Below are positions 17,797 to 26,378 of a stretch of DNA of 64,000 bases, piece by piece (position 1 is the stretch's first letter; the number at the start of each line of letters is the position of its first letter). The translations under genes and the position numbers were made by a program. The notes beneath the pieces were generated by a model. The model saw nothing but the letters and a program-made list of their open reading frames with translations, was not told the DNA's origin and did not search any database. Location: the NCBI GenBank assembly GCA_017539265.1, contig JAFYHG010000012.1, positions 1-64,000 on the forward strand. Direction: 5' to 3'. The DNA is from Alphaproteobacteria bacterium (GTDB taxonomy: Bacteria > Pseudomonadota > Alphaproteobacteria > CAAHEQ01 > UBA3637).

Positions 17797-18406
17797 AACC
17801 TATAAAATTATTACAATATCGGGTATGCTTGGGAGCGGAAAATCTACCGTGGCACGTTTATTGGCCAACCGACTGGGGTTTGACTATTATTCTACAGGAA
17901 ACGCCCAACGTGAAATTGCTGAAAGAAGGGGTATGACAACCTTAGAACTTAATCGTCTGGCGGATACGGACCCCACTATTGATCAAGAAATAGACAGTGT
18001 TTTCAAAAACTTTAATGAGGATATTCGTCAAAATTTGGTTATTGATTCCAGAATGGCCTTCTTCTTTGTTCCCAACTCCATTAAAATTAAATTGAATGTC
18101 GATGTAGCCGTAGCCGGTAAAAGAATTTTTGAAGACACCTCCCGAACCGGTGAAAAAAAATATAAGACAGTTCAAGAATCCATTGATGCGTTAAAAGCCC
18201 GCCGTAAATCCGAGGTAGAACGTTTTAAACGTATTTACCACGTGGATATTGATAACGACGAAAATTTTGATTACATTATTGATTCCACACACCGCACACC
18301 GGATGAAATTGTGGATTTAATCGTTAAAAAATTTAAGTTAGATAAAAGCGGCCGCAAACAAAATAATCATGACAACGGGTGCAATATAACGCAACACCCA
18401 TTTTAA
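17789..18406 (+). CDS. Cytidylate kinase-like P-loop kinase (archaeal-type)
   Basis: The start at 17789 (MFETYKIITISG) overlaps the parE stop by 8 bases. Walker A GMLGSGKST lies near residue 12, followed by LANRLGFDYYSTG and a DSR motif, a layout seen in archaeal-type CMP kinases (AAA_33/cytidylate kinase-2 class). Probable nucleotide or small-molecule kinase in the cytosol. The natural C-terminus is probably around VKKFKL; the last 20 or so residues (rich in Asn, His, Gln) come from reading into the 3' end of the convergent symporter gene. The gene tails overlap by 69 bp. Exact substrate unproven. Confidence 0.75.
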   Translation: MFETYKIITISGMLGSGKSTVARLLANRLGFDYYSTGNAQREIAERRGMTTLELNRLADTDPTIDQEIDSVFKNFNEDIRQNLVIDSRMAFFFVPNSIKIKLNVDVAVAGKRIFEDTSRTGEKKYKTVQESIDALKARRKSEVERFKRIYHVDIDNDENFDYIIDSTHRTPDEIVDLIVKKFKLDKSGRKQNNHDNGCNITQHPF

Positions 18407-19708
18407 GTATGTCTTAAATAATGGGGAACCGTGTCCCAAACGCGCAATTAAAATATCGGGGACTTTCCATCCCAAAAACAGACAACACACAAAAATCATC
18501 AAGGGCATGGTATAAGAACCCGTTATTCGATCAAAAACGGAAAATAAATCCGCTTTGGCAAGCAGTTCATTTTTCTTGGTAAAAGACATCAAAACCAAAA
18601 TAACACCCAAAGCACTGCTCCCCGTTGTAATCAAGGTAGCCCTTAACCGATTTACCGATAATTTATCCATTATCAAATTGACCGAGGCTTCATAAATGGA
18701 AATCAGTGATGTCAACGCCGCTAAGAACAGTAACAAAAAGAACAAAAACATCAAAAATGTTCCACCTAACATTTTTGAAAAAATCAGCGGTAAACTGATA
18801 AAACTGAGTGCCGGCCCTTGGTCAGGCGTCAACCCAAAGGCGAATACCGCCGGTAAAATAATCATACCCGACAAAAAAGCCACCAAGGTATCCAAACACA
18901 CAATCCACCTGCTGGAGCCCTTAATATCGCTGTTTTGCGGTAGGTATGATCCATATACAAATGCCACTCCCATACCCAAGGAAAGAGAATAAATTGCTTG
19001 CCCGAATGCGGTCAAAATTAAATCACAAAATAAATCCGGCCGAAAGCCTAAAGGTGTAAAACCAATTCGTTCCCAATCCGGCTTTAAAAAGAACAAAATG
19101 CCTTTTCCCGAATTGGGCAAAAAAATCATCCACACCACCATAAAAAGAAGCAAAACAAACAAAAACGGCATTAAATAGAGTGATACCTTTTCTATCCCTT
19201 TTTTTACCCCCTTAACGATTACAAGGGCAGTAATTACAATACAGGCAATTCCCCAAAATAATTGTGTCCCGAATGAAGAACTGAGGCGATTAAATAAGGC
19301 CTCATCAATTTTTTGGTCTGAAAGTCCTAATAACAGGGCCCCACCCGAAAAGACATAGGATAGTGTCCAACCGATTACTATTACATACACCGCAGATACC
19401 AACCATGCATTTATAAAACCGAGCCAACCGCCCAGCCATCCCCATATCTTGGAAACGGATTTATGACCTTGTTGGGCGATAGCCTCAAAACCGTCCACAA
19501 TATTTGTTTGCGCTGCACGTCCGAAAGCCAATTTGGCAACCAACATAAAATACCCCAGTGTAACAACACAAATCAAATAAGTAATCAAAAAAACACCGCC
19601 ACCGTATTGACCCGCCAAATAAGGAAAACGCCAAATATTCCCAAGGCCAATTGCAGACCCTGCCGTTGCCAGAATAAACCCGATTTTAGAACCCCATTTT
19701 GCCCGCAT
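18338..19708 (-). CDS. Neurotransmitter:sodium symporter (NSS) family transporter
   Basis: Inner-membrane secondary transporter of the LeuT/MhsT class, which imports amino acids with Na+. The 456 residues hold about eleven to twelve helices. The N-terminus shows the family hallmark (GSAIGLGNIWRFPYLAG at residues about 17-33), which contributes to the Na+ and substrate sites in TM1. SD GGAGG lies before the ATG. The specific amino acid is unknown. Na+ dependence is known for the family and fits the N-ATPase operon elsewhere in the window. The 3' end overlaps the convergent kinase gene. Confidence 0.9.
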   Translation of the reverse strand: MRAKWGSKIGFILATAGSAIGLGNIWRFPYLAGQYGGGVFLITYLICVVTLGYFMLVAKLAFGRAAQTNIVDGFEAIAQQGHKSVSKIWGWLGGWLGFINAWLVSAVYVIVIGWTLSYVFSGGALLLGLSDQKIDEALFNRLSSSFGTQLFWGIACIVITALVIVKGVKKGIEKVSLYLMPFLFVLLLFMVVWMIFLPNSGKGILFFLKPDWERIGFTPLGFRPDLFCDLILTAFGQAIYSLSLGMGVAFVYGSYLPQNSDIKGSSRWIVCLDTLVAFLSGMIILPAVFAFGLTPDQGPALSFISLPLIFSKMLGGTFLMFLFFLLLFLAALTSLISIYEASVNLIMDKLSVNRLRATLITTGSSALGVILVLMSFTKKNELLAKADLFSVFDRITGSYTMPLMIFVCCLFLGWKVPDILIARLGHGSPLFKTYLKWVLRYIAPVVMIILFAAAFI

Positions 19709-19719
19709 AAGAGCCTCCT

Positions 19720-20031
19720 TTATAATTCACGAATATCCCGCTTAGGAAAAAGTTTTTGAAAAATAAAACACAGTACTACCAAAATACTTTTCAATATCCC
19801 AAAAGGCAGAGACAAAATGAACACCCCTAAGACGAGAAGACCTATTTTTCCAAGTTGAATTTCTTTTCCACTTTCATGTGGTAAATAATCCAAAATATGA
19901 TATTGTTTTATGTATTCTTGAACTGTTTCAGGACAAAATAAACTAACACAAATCCAACCCCAGATAACTATTTTTTCACCCCAATCAAAAACACGCCAGA
20001 AAAGTGCTTTTTTGTTAGTTTCTTTTTCCAT
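19720..20031 (-). CDS. Small membrane protein with two helices, unknown
   Basis: A 103-residue protein with a hydrophobic segment near residues 18-35 (IVIWGWICVSLF) and a longer one at about 65-92 (IGLLVLGVFILSLPFGILKSI), then a short basic tail. SD AAGGAG precedes the ATG. It lies between the symporter and a HAD hydrolase on the same strand and is probably co-transcribed. No family recognised. Confidence 0.6.
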   Translation of the reverse strand: MEKETNKKALFWRVFDWGEKIVIWGWICVSLFCPETVQEYIKQYHILDYLPHESGKEIQLGKIGLLVLGVFILSLPFGILKSILVVLCFIFQKLFPKRDIREL

Positions 20032-20041
20032 TTTAACTCCT

Positions 20042-20668
20042 TTACAAATTCTCTTTCAAAAAATCAAAAACTTCACCCAAATTCTGGACCCGTTTGTCAT
20101 AGGGGAAAGCCATTTTATCCTTGCCCGACCGCATAAATAGGGCATACGCCCCCATCGTTTGGGCAAAGTTCATGTCAGACTCGCCGTCACCGATCATTAA
20201 AATACGTTTAGGCCACTCTTTTCCAAGAACTAAATCAGCAAAAGCCTTACTAGGCTTGGCAACCGTCACCCCATGGCCACCGACAATTTTTTCAAAATAT
20301 CCTTTAAGTCCAAATCGATCAACTTCCTCGTCAATAATGTATTGATCTTTATTACTGGCAATCAACTGAGGGATATGACGGGCTTGAACAAATTCCAAAA
20401 CTTTTTTTGTTTCCGGAAACAAAGACACCTCGTCTTTTGCATGGGCAACATATAAATCCAAATACCGGTGCAGGGATTTTAACACATCATCTGGGTAGTT
20501 TTTTAACCAATATTCACCACGCCTTGATCCGATGACGTTTATGATATCAGCCTCAGTCGGCTGAGGCAGTCCATTTTCCGCCGCCAATTCTTTAAGGGCT
20601 AATTCCGCCGCCATTCGGCTGTCCAAAAGTGTATTATCCCAATCCCAAACGACAATATCGAATTTCAT
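20042..20668 (-). CDS. HAD-family phosphatase
   Basis: A 208-residue cytosolic hydrolase. All four HAD motifs are present: WDWDNTLLDS (Asp9/Asp11, motif I), LIASNKD (motif II), the Lys in VAKPSKAFADL (motif III) and ILMIGDGESDMNFA (motif IV). The helical cap inserted after motif I makes it a subclass I enzyme of the phosphoglycolate phosphatase/YjjG kind. The substrate cannot be told from sequence. The start overlaps the stop of the upstream 274-aa gene (ATGA), so the two are translationally coupled. Confidence 0.88.
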   Translation of the reverse strand: MKFDIVVWDWDNTLLDSRMAAELALKELAAENGLPQPTEADIINVIGSRRGEYWLKNYPDDVLKSLHRYLDLYVAHAKDEVSLFPETKKVLEFVQARHIPQLIASNKDQYIIDEEVDRFGLKGYFEKIVGGHGVTVAKPSKAFADLVLGKEWPKRILMIGDGESDMNFAQTMGAYALFMRSGKDKMAFPYDKRVQNLGEVFDFLKENL

Positions 20669-21489
20669 CTGGTATGCACCCTTAATTTTTGCTGTGTTTC
20701 GCGTGCTTTTTCGCGCAGTATGCGTTGAAGTTCATTTTCCCGTTGCAGGCGTTCCTGGTTCCGGGTATGTAGGCGGGTATGACTTAAATTCAAGGCACGC
20801 TGCCGACCGATTTCCATCTGATTTTTTCGGTCATATTCATACACCAATGCCCGCACATTTTTCAAAAGATCATTATCTTGCGGTTGCTTTTGGAAAGATT
20901 CCAAAAAAGCCTCAACCTGATTTTTATTTTGTAAAATGTTTTTCACCATTTCTTTTTCGGATTTATCCATCACCATAAACAAATTCATCAAAAGTGTCTT
21001 TGTTTGTCGTGATAACAGAGGCATCCCTTCGGCATCAAGCATTCCTTTAAATTCCTGAGCCTCGGGGGAACCGTATTTATCTTTAACCTCTTGCCGAGCC
21101 TTTAAAATTTTATCGGCAAACACATCAGGATTTTCATGATCGGAAGCATCCAAAACAATTTGAACACCGCTTTTAGAAACCAAATCCACAAACATTTTTT
21201 GAAAACCGTGATTTAATTTTAAGAAAGCGTTTTTTGTTTCCTCTATCCGATAATGATCCACCGTATAGGAATCGATAAAGGAAAGGCCATCCTCAACAAT
21301 ATTTTGTAGAATACCGCAACATGCGAAATGACGCCGTGGATTTTGGCGCATATTAGCCCCCAAAAAAGTATCATATTTATTGCAATAAAAAGGGAGCGTT
21401 TGGGGTAAAAAAGACCGGCTTGCCAGAAAGGGACAATCTTTCGGGCAATCCAAGATATCGGGGGATAGTGTATTCGGATTCACAACCAT
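20665..21489 (-). CDS. Unknown protein with N-terminal Cys cluster and coiled-coil tail
   Basis: A 274-residue soluble protein. The first 65 residues contain a Cys cluster (CPKDC, then YCNKY, then FACCG), a possible zinc or Fe-S site. The middle is helical, and the last 60 residues are a charged helix rich in Arg, Glu and Gln (RNQERLQRENELQRIL) that should form a coiled coil. Coupled by ATGA to the HAD phosphatase. I do not recognise a family. Confidence 0.6.
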   Translation of the reverse strand: MVVNPNTLSPDILDCPKDCPFLASRSFLPQTLPFYCNKYDTFLGANMRQNPRRHFACCGILQNIVEDGLSFIDSYTVDHYRIEETKNAFLKLNHGFQKMFVDLVSKSGVQIVLDASDHENPDVFADKILKARQEVKDKYGSPEAQEFKGMLDAEGMPLLSRQTKTLLMNLFMVMDKSEKEMVKNILQNKNQVEAFLESFQKQPQDNDLLKNVRALVYEYDRKNQMEIGRQRALNLSHTRLHTRNQERLQRENELQRILREKARETQQKLRVHTR

Positions 21490-21532
21490 TTAGGCTTTTA
21501 TACCTTAAATCAAATAAAAACGCAAGGGATTT

Positions 21533-22615
21533 CTATCTTTTCTGCATGACGCACAGGTAAAATCCGTCCGTTCCCGTGCGATATGGGGAATACCGTTTTT
21601 CCTTTAAAACAGCATAATTCGGGTGTGCTTTTAGAAAGCTTTGGATTTGTTTTTCATTTTCATCAATCGTGAGTGAACAGGTAATATACGACAAATAGTG
21701 CCCCGGCTTTACAAACCATTCCGCACGATTTAAAATTTCCCCCTGCAATTTTACAATATTTGCCAATTGTTTTTCATTAAGTTTCCACCGCATATCCGGT
21801 ATCCGCCGCCAAGTCCCCGTCCCCGTACAAGGAGCATCTACCACCACGTGGTCAAATTTTTTATGGGGTTCGGGCAACTTTGTCACAATCTTAATAATGG
21901 AAATATGGCACCGATTGGCGCGTTTAACCAATTCAAAAAGGCGTTTTGGGGCGGCATCATAGGCCTGAATAAAACCCCGATTTTCCATCATTTGCGCAAA
22001 AATCAGGCTTTTCCCGCCGGCACCGGCACAAAAATCAAACACATCTTGTTTCGGTTTAACCCCGATATCCAACGCGACAAGTTGGGCCCCCTCATCCTGA
22101 ATTTCAAGAAGACCTTTTTTATACGGCTTCGTATCCGATAAATTTGCATATTCGGCAAGAATAATACCATAAGGCGATTGGGTACAAGGCTCTACTTTTA
22201 ACCCTTCGGCCGCCAACATCTCCATCACTTTTTCCCGATTGCCGTTGGCCCGCAGGATAATCGGCGCCTGTCCCAACAGATGAGGTAATTCCAAATCGGC
22301 ATCCGGTACATGGGGGATGAACCACTCAGGCACTTCAAATTTGACATAATCGGGCATATCGGGCGCGGTTAAATCTGTTTCTTCCTGTATTCGGATAAGA
22401 CGCTCCCCCCAAGTCAGATCAGGATACAGATAATGAACCTTAAACCAATTCCGAATAATCCGCCACGTAAGGGATAAAATCTCTTGCCTATCGGCAGCAG
22501 AAAGATACCGATGCGTATTTAAATAATCGTTAATGATATCATTTGCGGGTGTGGATCTGGATTCAATTTTTTCCAGTAAGTAGCCGACTGTTTTATGTAA
22601 TTCGCTTGTTTCCAT
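21533..22615 (-). CDS. RsmB/Nop2-type RNA m5C methyltransferase
   Basis: SAM-dependent cytosine-5 methyltransferase acting on rRNA or tRNA. The start at 22615 (METSELHK) is preferred over 22678 because a consensus promoter ends 7 bases upstream; the longer form would start upstream of that promoter. The product has 360 residues. The C-terminal domain has SAM motif DFCAGAGGKSL, the catalytic-loop DAPCTGTGTWRR with one active-site Cys, and YITCSL with the second Cys. The N-terminal third resembles an NusB-like/RsmB helper domain. Which RNA is modified is not evident. Confidence 0.88.
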   Translation of the reverse strand: METSELHKTVGYLLEKIESRSTPANDIINDYLNTHRYLSAADRQEILSLTWRIIRNWFKVHYLYPDLTWGERLIRIQEETDLTAPDMPDYVKFEVPEWFIPHVPDADLELPHLLGQAPIILRANGNREKVMEMLAAEGLKVEPCTQSPYGIILAEYANLSDTKPYKKGLLEIQDEGAQLVALDIGVKPKQDVFDFCAGAGGKSLIFAQMMENRGFIQAYDAAPKRLFELVKRANRCHISIIKIVTKLPEPHKKFDHVVVDAPCTGTGTWRRIPDMRWKLNEKQLANIVKLQGEILNRAEWFVKPGHYLSYITCSLTIDENEKQIQSFLKAHPNYAVLKEKRYSPYRTGTDGFYLCVMQKR

Positions 22616-22622
22616 GAACAGA

Positions 22623-22651
22623 TTTATAACATAAATAAAAATTTTTTTCAA
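22623..22651 (-). promoter_or_regulatory. Promoter of the RsmB-like gene, predicted leaderless
   Basis: On the minus strand: TTGAAA (22651-22646), 17 bases, TATAAA (22628-22623), then 7 bases and the ATG at 22615. No SD is visible. Confidence 0.65.
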
Positions 22652-22669
22652 CAACTCAGCAAAAATTAC

Positions 22670-22698
22670 TTGACACATAAATAAATATAGGTTATAAG
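22670..22698 (+). promoter_or_regulatory. Promoter of the 223-aa membrane protein, predicted leaderless
   Basis: TTGACA at 22670-22675, 17 bases, TATAAG at 22693-22698, then 7 bases to the ATG at 22706. An AAGGG overlaps the -10 box but would not be transcribed from a start near 22705. Confidence 0.65.
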
Positions 22699-22705
22699 GG
22701 CAGCC

Positions 22706-23377
22706 ATGATGAAAAAATTTTTACTTTGTCCGCTGTGCGCCGGAATTATTGTTTTGTTGTCCTTGGCTCTGTTTAAAGGACTTGATGTCTTATTTTATCC
22801 CAATAAAGGCCTTCTTTTTTATGAAGCCAACCAAGGATTGGAAATAATAACCTATGGGCTTTATGTCGTGGCCCTGGGGATTGCATTACATTATCGCACC
22901 TTATTTTTAAAAACGGATAAGAAAACAACCTACTTTGCGCTTTTGTTTTTGTGGTTAGCCGCATTACTGCGTGAAATGGGAATTCAACATTGGTTAACGA
23001 AACATGATACAACAGCCATCAAATTAAGATTTTTCACAAATCCGAATAATCCGCTGCATGAAAAAATCATTTCCGGATTATTGGTGATTATCGTTGTGGG
23101 AACAGCTTTGTGGCTCTTTTTAAAATATCTGCCAAAAATTTGGAAAGGCTTTTGGAAATTAAATCCGCTCTATTGGACGGTTGTCACCTTTGGCGGTATT
23201 TTAATTGTCTCCCAATTTTGCGATCGTTTTCCCAGTAAATATTTTAAGGCTACCCACGAACAATTAAGCCCGCTTGTAAAAGAATGGTTAAAACTTTTTG
23301 AAGAAGGCGGCGAAGCGACACTCCCAATTTTATTCGCCCTCGGTTTTATCCAATATGCCCGACTAAAGAAGAAATAA
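22706..23377 (+). CDS. Inner-membrane protein of unknown function
   Basis: A 223-residue protein with about five hydrophobic helices. Conserved-looking polar residues lie in the second to fourth helices: YEANQGLEIITYGLY, LREMGIQHWL and SQFCDRFP, with a late FEEGGEATLPILFALG. Charged residues inside membrane segments suggest an enzyme or channel, but I cannot name it. It is divergent from the RsmB-like gene, with the two promoters back to back. Confidence 0.65.
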   Translation: MMKKFLLCPLCAGIIVLLSLALFKGLDVLFYPNKGLLFYEANQGLEIITYGLYVVALGIALHYRTLFLKTDKKTTYFALLFLWLAALLREMGIQHWLTKHDTTAIKLRFFTNPNNPLHEKIISGLLVIIVVGTALWLFLKYLPKIWKGFWKLNPLYWTVVTFGGILIVSQFCDRFPSKYFKATHEQLSPLVKEWLKLFEEGGEATLPILFALGFIQYARLKKK

Positions 23378-23402
23378 AAAATCCCCCGCTTTTGACGGGG
23401 GA
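23375..23402 (-). terminator. Terminator of the lipoprotein pair
   Basis: CCCCCG-TCAAAAG-CGGGGG on the minus strand, followed by ATTTTTTATT. The U-run is on the minus side, so it ends the transcript of the lipoprotein genes at 23423-24065. Confidence 0.75.
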
Positions 23403-23422
23403 AATCCTTATCTGAGCATCAA

Positions 23423-23578
23423 TTATTTTGATGTCTTTGAATTCGAACTCGGCGCATCATCCGGCCAAGCCACGCTTTGCGTGTTTTTATAGTATGTTTC
23501 ATCAAGCGGTTGTTTGCTGTGGAAAGTGCAAGCCCCCAAAAGCATCAAACCAGCGCAAAGAAATATAATTTTTTTCAT
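23423..23578 (-). CDS. 51-residue lipoprotein
   Basis: A short gene: MKKIIFLCAGLMLLGAC with lipobox LGAC (Cys17), then a polar tail of 34 residues containing WPDDAPSSNS. AGGAGG lies 5 bases before the ATG and a terminator follows. Its ATG overlaps the stop codon that the frameshifted upstream glycine-zipper gene would use if intact (ATGA), so the two were probably coupled. Function unknown; small lipoproteins of this sort often accompany larger envelope factors. Confidence 0.75.
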   Translation of the reverse strand: MKKIIFLCAGLMLLGACTFHSKQPLDETYYKNTQSVAWPDDAPSSNSKTSK

Positions 23579-23654
23579 GAATGCCTCCTGTACATTTTCG
23601 CCCGAATACGCGTTGTGCCGTCAATCGTGACCAAGACAACGTTATCACCGGGTT

Positions 23655-24065
23655 TTAAGCCCAATTCATTCGTTGGACAATAGAAATCACATTATTAGTA
23701 TTTCCTTTTTGGACCAAAAATTCATAAGCTCTGTCGGAAGTTGCTGCCTGTTGCGCCGCTCCACCCGCAGCCGCACCGGCTAAAGCACCGACCGCTGCAC
23801 CGGCCAAGGTCATCAAATCTTTACCTTTACCGCCGCCCATTGTACTACCGGCGATACCACCTGCGACACCACCGACACCGGCACCGACCAAAGTACCACC
23901 TTCAGAACTGCCTTCAATTTCAATCTGAGTCATGGAAATGATTCGCCCTGTTGATGTTGTTCCTTGACGCCCGATTTGAGCCCGATTATAAGTTGTATTT
24001 GTATCACCAATGCCGCACCCGACCAACAGACCTAAAGCAGCAATGGCAGTAAATATTTTTTTCAT
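23655..24065 (-). CDS. Glycine-zipper lipoprotein (SlyB/17-kDa-antigen-like), frameshifted at 3' end
   Basis: The start at 24065 follows AAAGGG. In the 136 residues: lipobox LVGC, a region TSTGRIISMTQIEIEG, a Gly-zipper segment (GAGVGGVAGGIAGSTMGG and GAAVGALAGAAAGG) and VISIVQ, as in SlyB/Rickettsia 17-kDa antigen proteins of the outer membrane. The family continues after SIVQ with TNE-GLK-GD-V; here one A is missing near 23672-23675, so the frame ends as RMNWA. In the shifted frame the tail reads TNELGLKPGDNVVLV...TTRIR and stops at 23575, overlapping the next gene. The product is therefore about 27 residues short of intact, unless this is a sequence error. Confidence 0.75.
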   Translation of the reverse strand: MKKIFTAIAALGLLVGCGIGDTNTTYNRAQIGRQGTTSTGRIISMTQIEIEGSSEGGTLVGAGVGGVAGGIAGSTMGGGKGKDLMTLAGAAVGALAGAAAGGAAQQAATSDRAYEFLVQKGNTNNVISIVQRMNWA

Positions 24066-24198
24066 AGTAATCCCTTTCAAAAAATAAAATTAACTTTTCT
24101 TTTATCCCACTTTTTTATGCAAAGGTCAAGAAAAAAATTTCATTACTGGACATTTCCCTCTAAATCTGATATATTTCCGTATAAAAGGAGATATAACT

Positions 24199-25017
24199 AC
24201 GCGCATAAACATAAAGCAAACATTTAAGGTTATTTTATTTGTCGGATACCTATTTTGCCTGTATCTGGCTTTTCTCTATTTTTGCCAATACGACCTGTTG
24301 TTTTTGCCTGATAAAAAATATAAAAGTCCACAAGATCTTGCTTTACCGTTTCGGGAAGAACAGATTTTAGGATCCGAAGATGTTGCCGTTATGAATTGGT
24401 ATTACGAAGGGGATAAAGAAAAACCCGCCATTTTATTCTTTCATGGGAATACGGGACAAATTGCCGATTTTGCGCCGGCGCTTGTTCCGATTATAAAGGC
24501 AGGATATCCCGTTTTGGCAATGGAATATCGAAACTTTGGCAATACAGCTGGCAAAATATCAAAAGATGCCCTCTTTCAAGATGCAACCAATGCCTACGAT
24601 TTTCTGAAATCCAAAGGGCATACACATATTGTGGCTTACGGTTATTCGTTCGGGGGCGCTTTTGCATCGGCCCTTACCTCTTTGCGACCGGTGGATGGCT
24701 TAATTTTAACGGCACCGTTTTTCTCACTTAAGAAAATTGTCTCGGAAAAGCCGGTCCCACTGGCCAGATTTTTATTAAAAGATTCCTATCCGTCATACAG
24801 TTATATCCAAAGTTATAAGGGTCCCCTTTTGATTGTTCATGGTAAAAGTGATCCCGTTATTCCTTACCATCATTCACAGGATCTATTTGCACAATCCCAA
24901 TCACCCTCAAAACAACTGCATTTATTGGATAACGAAAATCATGTATCCCTTTTTTGGAATCAAAAGAATATTCCGTTTATCTTAAAATTTTTAAAAGATT
25001 TACCTAAAAATCCATAA
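24199..25017 (+). CDS. Membrane-anchored alpha/beta hydrolase with an uncertain start codon
   Basis: Alpha/beta hydrolase of the BEM46/YfhR kind: oxyanion region FFHGNTG, nucleophile motif GYSFGG, acid in HGKSDPVIP, and the His in DNENHVSL. The frame stays open upstream of the first conventional start (TTG 24298) and encodes a membrane anchor (FKVILFVGYLFCLYLAFLY) typical of this family. There is no ATG, GTG or TTG in it. ACG at 24199 sits exactly 8 bases after GGAG and is my chosen start, giving 273 residues. If ACG is not used, a shorter, anchorless protein from 24298 is possible. Substrate unknown. Confidence 0.8.
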   Translation, partial: TRINIKQTFKVILFVGYLFCLYLAFLYFCQYDLLFLPDKKYKSPQDLALPFREEQILGSEDVAVMNWYYEGDKEKPAILFFHGNTGQIADFAPALVPIIKAGYPVLAMEYRNFGNTAGKISKDALFQDATNAYDFLKSKGHTHIVAYGYSFGGAFASALTSLRPVDGLILTAPFFSLKKIVSEKPVPLARFLLKDSYPSYSYIQSYKGPLLIVHGKSDPVIPYHHSQDLFAQSQSPSKQLHLLDNENHVSLFWNQKNIPFILKFLKDLPKNP

Positions 25018-25040
25018 AAAACACCCCCGAAATGGGGGTG
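25016..25040 (-). terminator. Terminator of the ankyrin gene pair
   Basis: CACCCCC-ATTT-CGGGGGTG on the minus strand followed by TTTTTT. It lies 14 bases after the stop of the minus-strand ankyrin gene. Confidence 0.75.
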
Positions 25041-25053
25041 CTTGACGAAAAAT

Positions 25054-25659
25054 TTATCGTTCATGGGAAGGAGATAAAGGACGCTTTTGAGGCTGTTTAG
25101 TCGTAACTTTGCGACGCGTTTCTTCAAAATATCTTTCCGACCGATATGTCTCTGCAATTTTTTGCTTATAGATACATGTTTCCAAGGCACGTACCGTCTT
25201 ATATTGCCTGAAATAATAAGCTGTTTCCAAAGGAGTTCCGTGCTCACCGGAACCATCACGTAAATCGGCGCCCCAATTAATCAACAGGTGTACCAATCGG
25301 GTATCATTATACCATGCGGCAATATGAAGCGGTGTTTCTTCATCCTTTACCTTAGCCGTAATATCGGCACCATTTTCCAACAATAATTTTGCTTTAGCAT
25401 ACGAAGGAACATTAGCAGCCAGGTGCAAAGGCGTCCATGTATCGGATTCCTTTGCATTAACATCGGCCCCTCGTTGAATAAGAAATTTCATCAAGTTAGT
25501 ACCCGGGATATGCTCAACCACATGATGTAAAATTGTTTTCCCATATACATCCGGTGTATTTATATCACCACCAGAGGCCAAAAATTCTTTAATTTTTCTT
25601 TCCGGCTTTACACCCAAATAAGCATACCATGTTAAAGGTGTTTCTTTAATAGTTTTCAT
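25054..25659 (-). CDS. Ankyrin-repeat protein
   Basis: A 201-residue protein without signal peptide. About four ankyrin units: GKTILHHVVEHIPGTNLMKF, TWTPLHLAANVPSYAKAKLL, EETPLHIAAWYNDTRLVHLL and a last, imperfect one around GTPLETAYYFRQY. The C-terminal 50 residues are basic. Ankyrin arrays bind other proteins; in host-associated alphaproteobacteria some are secreted effectors, but nothing here shows export. It is the second gene of a pair with the related gene at 25677 (17 bases apart) and probably arose from it by duplication. SD GGAGGG. Confidence 0.85.
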   Translation of the reverse strand: MKTIKETPLTWYAYLGVKPERKIKEFLASGGDINTPDVYGKTILHHVVEHIPGTNLMKFLIQRGADVNAKESDTWTPLHLAANVPSYAKAKLLLENGADITAKVKDEETPLHIAAWYNDTRLVHLLINWGADLRDGSGEHGTPLETAYYFRQYKTVRALETCIYKQKIAETYRSERYFEETRRKVTTKQPQKRPLSPSHER

Positions 25660-25676
25660 AATCGACCCTCCGTCAT

Positions 25677-26186
25677 TTATACACGTGTTCTGACCGGTGC
25701 ATAATGCTTAAAACACCGTTTATAAGCAACAATCCGCCGCAACGCATGACGATTTTCAATTTGGGTCAAATAAGCTTGCTCTCTTTTATGAATTTCTTTT
25801 TGAATAACGCTTGCAACCCGATAAGCCCGAAAATGATTTGCCGTTTCCAAAGGCGTTCCCATTTCTCCATACATATCTAAACGGGCACCATGTGCAATCA
25901 ATAATCTGGCCATTTTTGCGTTATTGGTCCAAGCCGTCAAATGCAGGGCTGTATCATCTTCCTGCCGGTCAATGGTTGCATTAACGTTGGCGCCGGCTTC
26001 TAATAACGCTTTTGCTTTTCCATACGAATTCTCGGCAACCGCAATATGCAAGGGCGTCCACCCCGCTTTGTTCGTTGCCTCAAGGTCGGCACCTTGGCGA
26101 ATTAAAGACCTGATGGAAGTTGAATTGTTTGTTTTATGCGCCGCAATATGCAGCGGTGTATTTTCTACATCGAAAGTGGTACTCAT
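25677..26186 (-). CDS. Ankyrin-repeat protein
   Basis: A 169-residue protein with about four ankyrin units (NTPLHIAAHKTNNSTSIRSL, GWTPLHIAVAENSYGKAKAL, DTALHLTAWTNNAKMARLL, GTPLETANHFRAY). The third and fourth units match those in the downstream gene, including the unusual GTPLETA variant, so the two are tandem paralogues. SD AAGGAGG. The partner protein is unknown. Confidence 0.85.
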   Translation of the reverse strand: MSTTFDVENTPLHIAAHKTNNSTSIRSLIRQGADLEATNKAGWTPLHIAVAENSYGKAKALLEAGANVNATIDRQEDDTALHLTAWTNNAKMARLLIAHGARLDMYGEMGTPLETANHFRAYRVASVIQKEIHKREQAYLTQIENRHALRRIVAYKRCFKHYAPVRTRV

Positions 26187-26378
26187 ATATCCTCCTTAAT
26201 TGTGTTAGTAACGGGGTGGCTATCCTCACCCTCCCCTAGGGTAACATAAAAAAAATTACTTGCAAGCGATTTTTTTTACAAAATGTCAAATAAATCAGTT
26301 GCAATTTAACCAAAATTTTTGTATAATTTTTCCCATCTTCCTTTAAAACAGGGAGACGATCAAGGTTCAGGAGGGGCT

